NCBI GenBank assembly: GCA_045612065.1
Contig: JAZKYH010000079.1
Coordinates: 1 to 52,606, forward strand
Length of the DNA stretch: 52,606 nucleotides
Source: UBA1189 sp045612065
GTDB lineage: Bacteria; Bacteroidota; Bacteroidia; Bacteroidales; Bacteroidaceae
Direction of reading: 5' to 3'
Below, piece by piece: positions 1 to 8,757 of this stretch. How positions within the stretch are numbered: position 1 is the first letter of the stretch; every line of letters starts with the position of its first letter. The notes under the pieces are model-generated. The model was not told the DNA's origin and did not search any database. It worked only from the letters and a program-made list of their open reading frames with translations. Position numbers and translations under genes: made by a program.

Positions 1-3000
1 TGGTGAGTTTGACTACTCTGGCTCACAGGCGCTCAAGGCATTGCGCGAAGAGGGCATCAGCACGGTGCTCATCAACCCCAACATCGCTACCGTACAGACC
101 AGCGAAGGTGTGGCCGACAAGATCTACTTCTTGCCCGTAACACCCTTCTTCGTAGAGAAGGTTATCGAGAAGGAGCGCCCCGATGGCATCCTCCTCGCAT
201 TCGGTGGACAGACCGCCCTCAACTGCGGTGTGAAGCTCTACGAGAGCAAGGTGCTCGAGAAATACAATGTGCAGGTGCTGGGTACTCCCGTACAGGCCAT
301 CATCGATACTGAAGACCGCGAACTCTTCAACCGCAAACTCGAAGAAATCAACGTAAAGATTATCAAGAGTGAGGCCGTTGAGAACATCGCCGATGCCCGT
401 GCTGCTGCTGAGCGCTTGGGCTACCCCGTCATCATCCGTGCTGCCTATGCACTCGGTGGTCTCGGCTCAGGCTTCTGCGACAACGAGGAGGAACTCAACA
501 AACTCGCCGAGAAGGCATTCTCATTCTCACCCCAGGTGCTCGTAGAGAAGAGCCTCAAGGGCTGGAAGGAGATTGAGTACGAGGTGGTGCGCGACGCCTA
601 TGACAACTGCATCACCGTATGTAACATGGAGAACTTCGACCCCCTCGGTATCCACACCGGTGAGAGTATCGTAGTGGCTCCTACACAGACACTGACCGCC
701 AGCGAGTGCAACAAGTTGCGCGAACTCGCTATCCGCATCGTGCGTCACGTGGGCATCGTGGGTGAGTGTAACGTGCAGTTTGCCTTCGACACCGAGTCTG
801 AGGACTACCGCGTGATTGAGGTGAACGCCCGCTTGAGCCGTTCTTCTGCTCTTGCTTCTAAGGCTACCGGTTTCCCCTTGGCCTTCGTTGCTGCTAAGAT
901 TGGTCTCGGCTACGGCTTGTTCGACCTCAAGAACTCTGTAACCAAGATTACCACCTCATTCTTCGAGCCCGCCATCGACTACATCGTATGTAAGATTCCT
1001 CGTTGGGACCTCGGTAAGTTCCGTGGCGTTGACCGCGAGATTGGCTCTGCCATGAAGTCTGTAGGTGAGGTGATGTCTATCGGTCGCACCTTCGAGGAGG
1101 TTATCCAGAAGGGTCTCCGCATGATTGGTCAGGGCATGCACGGCTTCGTTGACAACAAGGAGCTCGAGATTGCCGACATCGACAAGGCTTTGCGTGAGCC
1201 CACCGACAAGCGCATCTTCGTCATCTCTAAGGCTATGCGCGCCGGTTACACCATCGACCAGATTCACGCACTCACCAAGATTGACCGCTGGTTCCTGCAG
1301 AAGTTGCAGAACATCATGAACACCTCTAAGGAACTGCACACATACAACGGTATCGCCGAGGTACCTGCCGAACTTCTCCGCAAGGCAAAGGTACAGGGCT
1401 TCACCGATTTCCAGATTTCTCGTGCCGTAGGCCTCGAAGAGCAGTTGGGTACCGATGAGGGCCTCATGGCTGTTCGTCTCCGCCGTAAGGAACTCGGCAT
1501 CACTCCCGTAGTGAAGCAGATTGATACCCTCGCGGCCGAGTATCCCGCACAAACCAACTACCTCTACCTCACCTATGCAGGTACAGAGCACGACATCGAG
1601 TTCGCCCGCGACGACAAGTCAATCATCGTACTCGGCTCAGGTGCTTACCGTATCGGTTCGTCAGTAGAGTTCGACTGGTGTGGTGTGCAGGCGCTCAACA
1701 CCATCCGCAAGGAGGGCTACCGCAGCGTGATGATCAACTACAACCCCGAGACCGTATCTACCGACTACGATATGTGCGACCGCCTGTTCTTCGACGAGCT
1801 CACCTTCGAGCGTGTGATGGATGTCATCGAGCTCGAGTGCCCCATGGGTGTTATCGTATCAACCGGTGGACAGATTCCTAACAACCTCGCCATGAGCCTC
1901 GACCGCATGGGCGTACGCCTCCTCGGTACACAGGCCAAGTTTATCGACAATGCCGAGGACCGCGACAAGTTCTCTGCTATGCTCGACCGCATCGGCGTTG
2001 ACCAGCCCGAGTGGAGTGCCCTCACCTCAATGGACGATATCAACGCGTTCATCGACAAGGTAGGCTTCCCCGTACTCGTGCGTCCCTCATACGTGCTCTC
2101 AGGTGCTGCCATGAACGTATGTTCTAACCAGGAAGAGCTCGAGCGCTTCCTCAACCTCGCTGCCAATGTATCGAAGAAGCACCCCGTAGTGGTAAGCCGC
2201 TTCATCGAGAACGCCAAGGAGGTAGAGATGGATGCCGTAGCCAAGGACGGTGAAATCATCGCCTACGCTATCAGCGAGCACATCGAGTTTGCCGGCGTAC
2301 ACTCTGGTGACGCAACCATCCAGTTCCCCCCGCAGAAACTCTATGTAGAGACCATGCGTCGCATCAAGCGCATCAGCCGCAAGATTGCCAAGGAGCTCAA
2401 CATCTCAGGTCCTTTCAACATCCAGTTCCTCGCCCGCGACAACGATATCAAGGTAATCGAGTGTAACCTCCGTGCTTCACGCTCTTTCCCCTTCGTGAGC
2501 AAGGTGCTCAAGATCAACTTCATCGAGCTTGCCACCAAGATTATGCTTGGCTTGCCCGTGGAGAAGCCCGAGAAGAACCTCTTCGACCTCGACTACGTAG
2601 GTATCAAGGCATCACAGTTCTCATTCAACCGCTTGCAGAAGGCCGACCCCGTACTCGGTGTCGACATGGCATCAACCGGTGAGGTAGGCTGTATCGGTGA
2701 CGACACCTCAGTAGCCGTGCTCGAGTCAATGCTCTCAGTAGGCCAGCGCATCCCCGAGAAGAACATCCTTCTCTCAACTGGTTCAGCTAAGCAGAAAGCT
2801 GCTATGCTCGATGCAGCCAAGTTACTCCAGAGCAAGGGATACAAGCTCTTCGCTACCGGTGGCACCTCACGCTTCCTCACCGAGAACGGCGTGGAGAACA
2901 CCCTCGTATACTGGCCCAGCGAAGAGGGCATGCAGCCTCAGGCACTCGACCTGCTCCACAAGAAGGAGATTGACATGGTAGTGAACTTGCCCAAGAACCT

Positions 3001-3163
3001 CACCGCAGGTGAGCTCACCAACGGATACAAGATTCGCCGTGCCGCTGTTGACCTCAACATCCCCTTGCTCACCAACGCCCGCCTTGCCGAAGCGTTCATC
3101 AACGCCTTCTGCTCACTCTCTGCAGGCGACATCCCCATCAAGAGCTGGGACGAGTTCAAGTAA
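1..3163 (+). CDS. carB: Carbamoyl-phosphate synthase large chain (5'-truncated by window edge)
   Basis: Makes carbamoyl phosphate from bicarbonate, glutamine-derived ammonia and two ATP for arginine and pyrimidine synthesis, in the cytoplasm with CarA. The reading frame is open from base 2 and begins inside the conserved GEFDYSGSQALKALREEG block, so only about 20 N-terminal residues are missing; the TTG at 41 is an internal Leu codon, not a start. The two ATP-grasp halves are evident: the first contains GGQTALNCG and AAYALGGLGSG, the second GSGAYRIGSSVEFDWC and RPSYVLSGAAM. The C-terminal MGS-like allosteric domain contains LFATGGTSRFL. Length about 1,054 visible residues fits the usual 1,070. 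Strong codon bias suggests high expression. A hairpin terminator follows 28 bases after the stop. Confidence 0.97.
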   Translation, partial: GEFDYSGSQALKALREEGISTVLINPNIATVQTSEGVADKIYFLPVTPFFVEKVIEKERPDGILLAFGGQTALNCGVKLYESKVLEKYNVQVLGTPVQAIIDTEDRELFNRKLEEINVKIIKSEAVENIADARAAAERLGYPVIIRAAYALGGLGSGFCDNEEELNKLAEKAFSFSPQVLVEKSLKGWKEIEYEVVRDAYDNCITVCNMENFDPLGIHTGESIVVAPTQTLTASECNKLRELAIRIVRHVGIVGECNVQFAFDTESEDYRVIEVNARLSRSSALASKATGFPLAFVAAKIGLGYGLFDLKNSVTKITTSFFEPAIDYIVCKIPRWDLGKFRGVDREIGSAMKSVGEVMSIGRTFEEVIQKGLRMIGQGMHGFVDNKELEIADIDKALREPTDKRIFVISKAMRAGYTIDQIHALTKIDRWFLQKLQNIMNTSKELHTYNGIAEVPAELLRKAKVQGFTDFQISRAVGLEEQLGTDEGLMAVRLRRKELGITPVVKQIDTLAAEYPAQTNYLYLTYAGTEHDIEFARDDKSIIVLGSGAYRIGSSVEFDWCGVQALNTIRKEGYRSVMINYNPETVSTDYDMCDRLFFDELTFERVMDVIELECPMGVIVSTGGQIPNNLAMSLDRMGVRLLGTQAKFIDNAEDRDKFSAMLDRIGVDQPEWSALTSMDDINAFIDKVGFPVLVRPSYVLSGAAMNVCSNQEELERFLNLAANVSKKHPVVVSRFIENAKEVEMDAVAKDGEIIAYAISEHIEFAGVHSGDATIQFPPQKLYVETMRRIKRISRKIAKELNISGPFNIQFLARDNDIKVIECNLRASRSFPFVSKVLKINFIELATKIMLGLPVEKPEKNLFDLDYVGIKASQFSFNRLQKADPVLGVDMASTGEVGCIGDDTSVAVLESMLSVGQRIPEKNILLSTGSAKQKAAMLDAAKLLQSKGYKLFATGGTSRFLTENGVENTLVYWPSEEGMQPQALDLLHKKEIDMVVNLPKNLTAGELTNGYKIRRAAVDLNIPLLTNARLAEAFINAFCSLSAGDIPIKSWDEFK

Positions 3164-3191
3164 TTTCTTAGGGTCCCCACCCTATAACGAC

Positions 3192-3230
3192 AATAGCCGA
3201 CTCTCATGCAGAGTCGGCTATTTGTTTTTT
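3192..3230 (+). terminator. Rho-independent terminator after carB
   Basis: Perfect 12-bp stem (3192-3203 with 3211-3222) around a 7-base loop, followed by a T-rich tail. It lies just downstream of the carB stop. Confidence 0.9.
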
Positions 3231-3290
3231 GTTATCTCCTATCCAGAAACTCAAAGTTCGGTATCACAAAGATTTCGTTTTCCTAACACA

Positions 3291-3325
3291 TAAAAGCCCC
3301 CAAAGTCTTTCCAAACTTTGGGGGC
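3291..3325 (-). terminator. Terminator of the peroxidase/nicotinamidase operon
   Basis: A 10-bp GC-rich stem (3296-3305 with 3316-3325) is followed on the minus strand by TTTTA. It lies 20 bases beyond the stop of the minus-strand nicotinamidase gene and faces the carB terminator. Confidence 0.8.
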
Positions 3326-3344
3326 GTTCGTTAAGAGAAAAGCC

Positions 3345-4007
3345 TTAGTCTACCACCTGCAGGTTGTTTTCGGCGATGATGAGACGAAGGGTTGTGCCGT
3401 CGTCGATGTTGCCGATGTAGCGGGTGAGCACACGGATCTTGTCGCCGTGGCCGGCAGCCACGAGGTCCTTGATGGAATTGCCCACGCAATAGTCGCCACA
3501 AAGTCCTGCCACATAGATTTCCTGTATGCCCTTCTCCTCAATCATGGCAAGGAGTTTCTTTGCACTCGCCTCATTGGCCAGGATGGAGTATTCGTCTACC
3601 GCCACATTGTCGCCCTTGGTCAAGATGGGCGCCTGGGAATCATGCTGATTCACGGCATCGAGTACGGACTTGTAGATGGATGCGCCTTCGGTGTTCTGCA
3701 CGCAGTGCGCGGGCCATATGCCACCGTAGTCCTTGAACGAGGAGTGGTCGACCGGATGGTGGTCGGCTGTCATGACAATGGCATCGAACGTGCCCTGAGG
3801 CTGCCCGGCAATGTACTGGGCAAGGCTGTCCATCACAGTAGGAGCACCGGCAACAGCCAGCGAGCCGGTAATGAAATCGTACTGCACATCGACGAGCAAC
3901 AGGAGGCGGTTGGGGGCCGTTGACTGGGTTGCCGATGACTTGGGGGCATGTTGGCAAGCGCACAGCATTGCCACCCCTGCGAGTAATAACATCTTGATGG
4001 ATTTCAT
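3345..4007 (-). CDS. pncA: Nicotinamidase/isochorismatase-family lipoprotein
   Basis: Cysteine hydrolase of the isochorismatase superfamily, most like nicotinamidase (nicotinamide to nicotinate, NAD salvage). The catalytic triad can be placed at Asp40 (LLLVDVQYDF), Lys131 (ILTKGDN) and Cys174 (GLCGDYCV). The ADHHPVDHSSF segment (about 81-91) supplies the metal-binding Asp and His residues of nicotinamidases. Unlike cytosolic PncA, it opens with a hydrophobic signal and a lipobox-like LCAC (Cys18), so it is probably a periplasmic lipoprotein. The start at 4007 is chosen because it places this signal correctly; an in-frame ATG at 4046 would overlap the upstream peroxidase gene. It is last in the cytochrome c operon, 36 bases after the peroxidase. 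The exact substrate is inferred from motifs only. Confidence 0.85.
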   Translation of the reverse strand: MKSIKMLLLAGVAMLCACQHAPKSSATQSTAPNRLLLLVDVQYDFITGSLAVAGAPTVMDSLAQYIAGQPQGTFDAIVMTADHHPVDHSSFKDYGGIWPAHCVQNTEGASIYKSVLDAVNQHDSQAPILTKGDNVAVDEYSILANEASAKKLLAMIEEKGIQEIYVAGLCGDYCVGNSIKDLVAAGHGDKIRVLTRYIGNIDDGTTLRLIIAENNLQVVD

Positions 4008-4042
4008 GTTTTTTTCTTGTGTAGAGTTTAACAACTCACTGC

Positions 4043-5431
4043 TCACTGCTTGTTGTCGGAGGTGAGTTTCTGGCCTTGATATTCACCGGTGAGGGTGCGC
4101 AGGAAGGCTACGATAGAGGCTACCTCGGCATCGGTGAGTGCTACGTCGCACTGGTAGAGGGCCATGTCGCGCACGGCCTCTTCCATGGTGGCACGGGTGC
4201 CATCGTGATAGTAGGGCCAGGTGAGCTCTATGTTGCGCAGGCCGGGTACCTTGAAGCGATGACGGTCGCGCTCATTCTGTGTCTGCTTGTAGCGGCCGTT
4301 GTCCTCCTCGGTGAGGTCGGTGCCGCGTGCCTCGAAGTAGTGTTGGCGCAAGCCCATGAGTTCGTATGACTCGCCACCCAGGTTGGCTCCCACATGGCAT
4401 GTGGCGCAGTTGTTGGCCTTGAAGAGTTCATAGCCGTGCACCTCATCGGCACTGAGTGCTTCGCTATCGCCCAGCAGCCACTGGTCGAACTTGGAGTTGG
4501 GGGTTACCAGCGTGCGCTCAAACTCCTCAATGGCATTGGTGATGTTGGCCTCGGTGATGCCGTCGGCGTAAAGGGCATTGAACTCCTCGACATACTGCTT
4601 GTCCTGGGCGAGCTTGGCGATAATCTCGTCGAATGAGGTAGAGGCCATCTCCACGGGGTTGAGGGGAGGTCCGGCTGCCTGCTCGGCAAGGGTCTTGGCA
4701 CGGCCATCCCAGAACTGCACAAAGTTGTACACGGCATTGTAGGTGGTGGGGGCATTCACACCACCCATGTTGCCTGCTACACCCTTCGAATACTTGAGGT
4801 TGTCCACACCACCGGTGTTAAGGCTGTGGCATGTGGCACACGATACGGTGTTGTCGACAGACAGGCGGGTGTCGTGGTAGAGGCTGTAGCCGAGGGCTAC
4901 CTTGCGCTGGTCGACGTCGGGGTTGGCGATGATGGGGCGAATGGGTTCGCCTGCACGCTCACCACTGAGCCCGTCATGGTAGTAGGCCGTGCGGTAGTCG
5001 CGTGCCCATGCGGTAATCACAGCGGCCTTCTCGGCGGTCATCTGGCTACCCCAGTGCACGAGGTAGTACTTGGCCATGGGCATGCGCTCGTCCTGTGCCA
5101 CCTTCTCAATCTTGGCCACATCGACGGGGCTGGGTGTGCCGCCATCCTTGAGTTTGGCCATGGCATCCTCGATGTCGAATGCACGGTAGCCCTCCTCGAT
5201 GTCCTTCATCACCATATCGCCCGCTACGGGGATGTGGGCATAGAACGGCACCTTGGGGTTGGCACTGTGGCAACTGATGCAACCACCCTCTTCCAAGATG
5301 GCTGAAACTCGTGCCTCGGGAGCCAACTCCGCAGAGGGCACCGTGAGCATTGCACGATAGGTGATGAAACCACCGACCAGAAGCAGCAATGCGGCAATGA
5401 TCAGATACTGACCTCTTTTTTGCTTTTTCAT
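4043..5431 (-). CDS. Tri-heme cytochrome c peroxidase (YhjA-like quinol peroxidase)
   Basis: Reduces hydrogen peroxide in the periplasm. The C-terminal two thirds is a standard diheme peroxidase (MauG/CcpA family) with CATCH at residues 198-202 and 342-346. An extra N-terminal domain adds a third haem site, CISCH at 51-55. A single N-terminal membrane helix (about 9-26) anchors it. The 462-residue length and three-haem layout match E. coli YhjA, which takes electrons directly from quinol; that electron source is inferred here. It is encoded downstream of CcsA and ResB homologues, the machinery that attaches haem to CXXCH motifs, and followed by a nicotinamidase-like lipoprotein gene in the same direction. 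Confidence 0.92.
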   Translation of the reverse strand: MKKQKRGQYLIIAALLLLVGGFITYRAMLTVPSAELAPEARVSAILEEGGCISCHSANPKVPFYAHIPVAGDMVMKDIEEGYRAFDIEDAMAKLKDGGTPSPVDVAKIEKVAQDERMPMAKYYLVHWGSQMTAEKAAVITAWARDYRTAYYHDGLSGERAGEPIRPIIANPDVDQRKVALGYSLYHDTRLSVDNTVSCATCHSLNTGGVDNLKYSKGVAGNMGGVNAPTTYNAVYNFVQFWDGRAKTLAEQAAGPPLNPVEMASTSFDEIIAKLAQDKQYVEEFNALYADGITEANITNAIEEFERTLVTPNSKFDQWLLGDSEALSADEVHGYELFKANNCATCHVGANLGGESYELMGLRQHYFEARGTDLTEEDNGRYKQTQNERDRHRFKVPGLRNIELTWPYYHDGTRATMEEAVRDMALYQCDVALTDAEVASIVAFLRTLTGEYQGQKLTSDNKQ

Positions 5432-5517
5432 AATCTTTTCTTTTAATGGTTAATATTTAAGTTTTGCTTTTGGCTATTATCTTTTGGCGGCAACCCTAAA
5501 CTCTCAGCCCTCATCTC

Positions 5518-6297
5518 TCAACCATACACATGTACGCTTGTCGCTGCCGAGGGCAGGTAGTTGATGCCATACCAACACATCTGCAGTGCCAGGAACCCCA
5601 GCAGGATGATGGTGTGGTATACCCATCGGCGGGAGGTGTTCATCACGCTGGGGGCGAGATGGATGGCGATGAGGTACAACCCCCATGTGGCGGCTGCCCA
5701 CGACTCCTTGGGGTCCCAACTCCAATAGGCTCCCCATGCCTCCTTGGCCCACAGAGCACCCGTGAGCATGCCCACCGAGAGGAAGGCCAGGCCAGCATAC
5801 AGGAGCCTCTCTATGGCCATGCCCATGTCGGTGCTTCGTCGCACCAGGGCCACCGCCGAGAGCAGTGTGGCGCATCCGAGGAGCGAATAGGAGAACATAT
5901 AGACAGAGACATGAGGAACAAACCACAGGCTCTGCAGGGCGGGCATCAGTGTCTGGTCATGAATCTCGGGCTTGACGATGTTGATGATGATGAACACACC
6001 CGCAAGCATGGTGGAGAAGGGCATAATCCATCGGTATCGCCAGCGCGAATAGGTGAACAGGCCCGAGACGAGGATGAAGAAGGAGTACCACAGGCGGGTC
6101 TCGCCCATCGTGCGCAAGGGTGGCCGCTCAAGGGTAATCCAAAGCATGGCTATGAAGCCAGCCATGGCGAGAATGGCAACCGACATCGTGGCTACGGCCA
6201 CGGTGCTGCGCTCCTTTTTTATTATGGCCCACGTGGACGCTGTGGCTGCAATCAGCATCACAATACCTGCCCACAAGGGAAAAATGTTCCAACTCAT
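5518..6297 (-). CDS. ccsA: Cytochrome c biogenesis protein, CcsA/ResC family
   Basis: Polytopic membrane protein of System II cytochrome c maturation, which handles haem and ligates it to apocytochrome with ResB. The WWD haem-binding signature is WGAYWSWDPKESW at residues 188-200. Flanking candidate axial histidines are H129 (FVPHVSVYMFSY) and H213. Hydrophobic segments fill the 259 residues, giving around seven or eight helices. It lies between resB upstream (230-base gap) and the tri-heme peroxidase downstream (86-base gap), all on the minus strand, so the peroxidase is the likely client. No nrfHA nitrite reductase genes, a frequent partner of these genes in Bacteroidetes, are visible in the window. 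Confidence 0.92.
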   Translation of the reverse strand: MSWNIFPLWAGIVMLIAATASTWAIIKKERSTVAVATMSVAILAMAGFIAMLWITLERPPLRTMGETRLWYSFFILVSGLFTYSRWRYRWIMPFSTMLAGVFIIINIVKPEIHDQTLMPALQSLWFVPHVSVYMFSYSLLGCATLLSAVALVRRSTDMGMAIERLLYAGLAFLSVGMLTGALWAKEAWGAYWSWDPKESWAAATWGLYLIAIHLAPSVMNTSRRWVYHTIILLGFLALQMCWYGINYLPSAATSVHVYG

Positions 6298-6527
6298 AAT
6301 ATTATCAGAAGACCCCCTCTAGCTCCCCCTCTATGGGGAGGACTCGGGCATCGCGGTTTTCGTTATCGTATTCGTTTTCTGTTTTAAACATTTTATTATT
6401 TGTGAAAATTTGTGGGCTATTTACGGAAATTTGTGTTTCAATTAAATCATCATCGCGTTATTATTTTTGAACGTGAATGACCATAAATGGCCCGTAAATT
6501 ATCGTAAATATCAAGTTTCGTTAATCG

Positions 6528-7412
6528 TCAAATTGTAAATTTATAGTTTGTCGTTTTCGTCTTCGTTTTCGTTAATTGAGACGGTCCTTGGATGAAGAGC
6601 AGCATCGCACCGGCAATCAGCATGATGATGCCTGCGGCCGACAACCATTGCCAGGGTTCGTTGACAATCTCAACGATAGCATATCGCTCTCCCGAGGGTG
6701 AGGTGGAAAAACTGACAAGGTATATCTTTTCGCTTATCGTCCGTGCATAGGGGTGGTTGACTCGCAGTGTCACCACCGTGCCATCGACCATGACCTGCGC
6801 CTCGTAGTGGGTGGGCGTGCCGTTCTCGGATTGCTCGATGATGAAGTCTTTCAACTCAAGGGTGTAGGGCAAGCGCCGCTCCTCGCCCTCCATGGTGTAT
6901 GCCTCGTTGGAGGGATAGCGATGCACGGGGGTGCGCAACTGCTCACGGTCGGGTGCTCCCCAGAAACCGGCTCCGAGTGCCAGAAACAGGCCGATATGTG
7001 TCAGGCAGAAACGCCATCGTATGCCCTTCCCGTTGCGCCAGCCACGCAGGATGACAAGTAGCAGATGGCTCAGTACGAACAGGAGCGAACATACCGTGGG
7101 CCATGCCGTCGACGATGGCTTGCGCTCGAGGCCGAGGGTGATGCCTATCGCAACCACCATGCCAAGTGATAGCCATGTGGCCTCGCGCGAGAGCATGAAC
7201 CGGGCACAGGCGTTGCGGGCTCTGTCGCGATAGATCATCGTCATCAGCACCACCCACAAAGCCAACGCCAAGAGGTTGAGCGGGAAACGGAAGATGCCTA
7301 CAGGAAAACTCCCCAAGCACACCTCAACGAGGAAAGACAAAGCCACCACCACGCCTACAATGCAGACGCCCTTCAGGTGCGAAAATCTCTTATCCGTCAT
7401 CTGTGTCTTCAT
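6528..7412 (-). CDS. resB: ResB-like cytochrome c biogenesis protein (Ccs1)
   Basis: Partner of CcsA in System II cytochrome c maturation. Several N-terminal hydrophobic segments (about 15-35, 43-62, 77-95, 104-122 and 133-150) are followed by a soluble, presumably periplasmic domain (about 155-255) containing LPYTLELKDFIIE and a closing helix (about 257-275). The 294 residues are short relative to many ResB proteins, as in the compact Bacteroidetes forms. It is first in the minus-strand operon resB-ccsA-peroxidase-nicotinamidase. The C-terminus (QLTKTKTKTTNYKFTI) is translated from a low-complexity TTTTCGT repeat, which looks like a late extension of the reading frame by an intergenic repeat. 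Confidence 0.82.
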   Translation of the reverse strand: MKTQMTDKRFSHLKGVCIVGVVVALSFLVEVCLGSFPVGIFRFPLNLLALALWVVLMTMIYRDRARNACARFMLSREATWLSLGMVVAIGITLGLERKPSSTAWPTVCSLLFVLSHLLLVILRGWRNGKGIRWRFCLTHIGLFLALGAGFWGAPDREQLRTPVHRYPSNEAYTMEGEERRLPYTLELKDFIIEQSENGTPTHYEAQVMVDGTVVTLRVNHPYARTISEKIYLVSFSTSPSGERYAIVEIVNEPWQWLSAAGIIMLIAGAMLLFIQGPSQLTKTKTKTTNYKFTI

Positions 7413-7483
7413 ATCTGGCTATAAAGGTAGTTCTAATTTTTCAAATCTACAAGAAATCGGCAACAGTCTTATTCATACACAAT

Positions 7484-7512
7484 AAAGGCATACCCCCACA
7501 CGGAGTATGCCT
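7484..7512 (-). terminator. Probable terminator after the SDR gene
   Basis: An 8-bp stem (7486-7493 with 7505-7512) is followed on the minus strand by TTATT. It is placed about 50 bases past the SDR stop. Confidence 0.6.
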
Positions 7513-7559
7513 CTATCTTTCATAACTCATTTAGCATTCATAATTCATAACTCAGCGTG

Positions 7560-8417
7560 TCACAACGCATGTCCACCCGACACTTTGATGACCTGTCCAG
7601 TGAGCATCCGTGCCTGCCTGCTGGCAAGGAAGAGTATGGTGTCGGCAATCTCTTCGGGCTGGATAAGTTGTCCCATGGGTATGAGTGGGATGACAGCCTC
7701 CTCCAACGCCTCGTCAATCCATCCCGTCTGTGTCGGTCCGGGAGCCACGCAGTTGACCGTGATGCCATATCGTGCCACTTCGAGGGCTATGCTGCGGGTG
7801 AGCGCCTCGAGCGTAGCCTTGCTTGCCCCATAGGTGATCTGTCCGGCAAAGACCTGCGCAGCATCCGTCGACAGGTTGATGATGCGTCCACCAGTAACGT
7901 TGTCCGTTACCTGATGGCCGTCGTCCGTTGAACGTTGACCTACATAGCGACGTACAAACTCGTGCATCATCAGGATGCTTCCGCGCACGTTCACCGCAAA
8001 GGTGTCGTCAATCACCTGCCGCGTGATGTGCTCTATCGTGTCGAGCCCGTTCTCATCGTCCGTAGCCGCATTGTTGACCAAGATGTCCACCCTGCCATAC
8101 CGCTCCATTGCCGCCGTGTAGATAGCCTCCACAGCCGCTTCATCAGAGATGTCGCTCTCCATGACCAGGTAGTCCGCTCCCTGTCTCTTCAGTTCAGCCT
8201 CCACCTCATCGGTCCCCCCCGCATTGGCATGGTAGTAGCGGTCCACCCCGTTATGAGCCGTCTTGTCCGGGTCGAAAGGTCTGAACACCTTCTTATACAC
8301 CATCACCACCTTAGCCCCCTCGCGGGCGAAGGCCAGTACCGTCGTTGCCCCTATGCCTTGCGGGTTGTTCGTGCCCGTGATGAGCACCACCTTATCTTTC
8401 AGTCTGTAGTCAATCAT
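7560..8417 (-). CDS. Short-chain dehydrogenase/reductase (SDR)
   Basis: NAD(P)-dependent oxidoreductase of the classical SDR family. It has the N-terminal Rossmann glycine motif TGTNNPQGIG (about 14-23), the NNAA motif (LVNNAATDD, about 113-121), the catalytic Ser (INLSTDAA) and YxxxK (TYGASKA). It ends with the LTGQVIKVSGGHAL cofactor/oligomer tail. An insertion of about 25 residues after the second strand (FRPFDPDKTAHNGVDRYYH) lengthens it to 285 residues against the usual 245-255. The substrate cannot be deduced. A promoter at 8628-8657 lies about 210 bases upstream with only a dubious small reading frame between. Confidence 0.88.
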   Translation of the reverse strand: MIDYRLKDKVVLITGTNNPQGIGATTVLAFAREGAKVVMVYKKVFRPFDPDKTAHNGVDRYYHANAGGTDEVEAELKRQGADYLVMESDISDEAAVEAIYTAAMERYGRVDILVNNAATDDENGLDTIEHITRQVIDDTFAVNVRGSILMMHEFVRRYVGQRSTDDGHQVTDNVTGGRIINLSTDAAQVFAGQITYGASKATLEALTRSIALEVARYGITVNCVAPGPTQTGWIDEALEEAVIPLIPMGQLIQPEEIADTILFLASRQARMLTGQVIKVSGGHAL

Positions 8418-8465
8418 ATCTATTTGCTATAGCATGAGTCGGTAGATGTTCAACCTCTGACGCTC

Positions 8466-8606
8466 TTACATTGTCTTGGCTTTCTCGAAGTTGCGCTTCA
8501 TATAGGCAGCAGCGACGGTAGAGTTCATCGGCGATTTCTTGGATTCGGCGATTTTCTTCATCTTCCGCTCCACGGTTTCTTTGTGAAATTGATTCAAATA
8601 CATCAT
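8466..8606 (-). CDS. Possible 46-residue peptide upstream of the SDR
   Basis: A short lysine-rich frame (MMYLNQFHKETVERKMKK at the N-terminus) starts at an ATGATG about 22 bases downstream of a well-formed promoter. It ends 48 bases before the SDR start. No family is recognised. A competing frame (8410-8613) starts 7 bases earlier behind a purine-rich AAGAAGAGG and runs into the SDR start, so at most one is translated. It could instead be an untranslated leader. Low confidence. Confidence 0.25.
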   Translation of the reverse strand: MMYLNQFHKETVERKMKKIAESKKSPMNSTVAAAYMKRNFEKAKTM

Positions 8607-8627
8607 GTGCCATTCCTCTTCTTGTCG

Positions 8628-8657
8628 CGAAGATAACGATTTTTTTTTATCCAACAA
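8628..8657 (-). promoter_or_regulatory. Bacteroidetes-type promoter for SDR transcript
   Basis: On the minus strand a TTG (8655-8657) is separated by 19 bases from TATCTTCG (8628-8635), matching the TTG-N19-TAnnTTyG arrangement. It would drive the small frame and the SDR. Confidence 0.6.
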
Positions 8658-8757
8658 ACTATATACATTAAAGTCTAAAAGCATAGACACTCATTCTCTT
8701 TAGCACTGAGGCTTTATCGCCGGCTCGTTTATTTGCATCTTGGAAGCGTTACACCTT

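Noticed and set aside
41..43. TTG at 41 as the carB start
   Set aside because: The frame is open to the window edge and the upstream codons encode the conserved GEFDYSGSQALKA segment of CarB.
3318..3923. 201-residue open frame antisense to the nicotinamidase gene
   Set aside because: Shadow of a gene with clear catalytic motifs on the other strand; no family resemblance.
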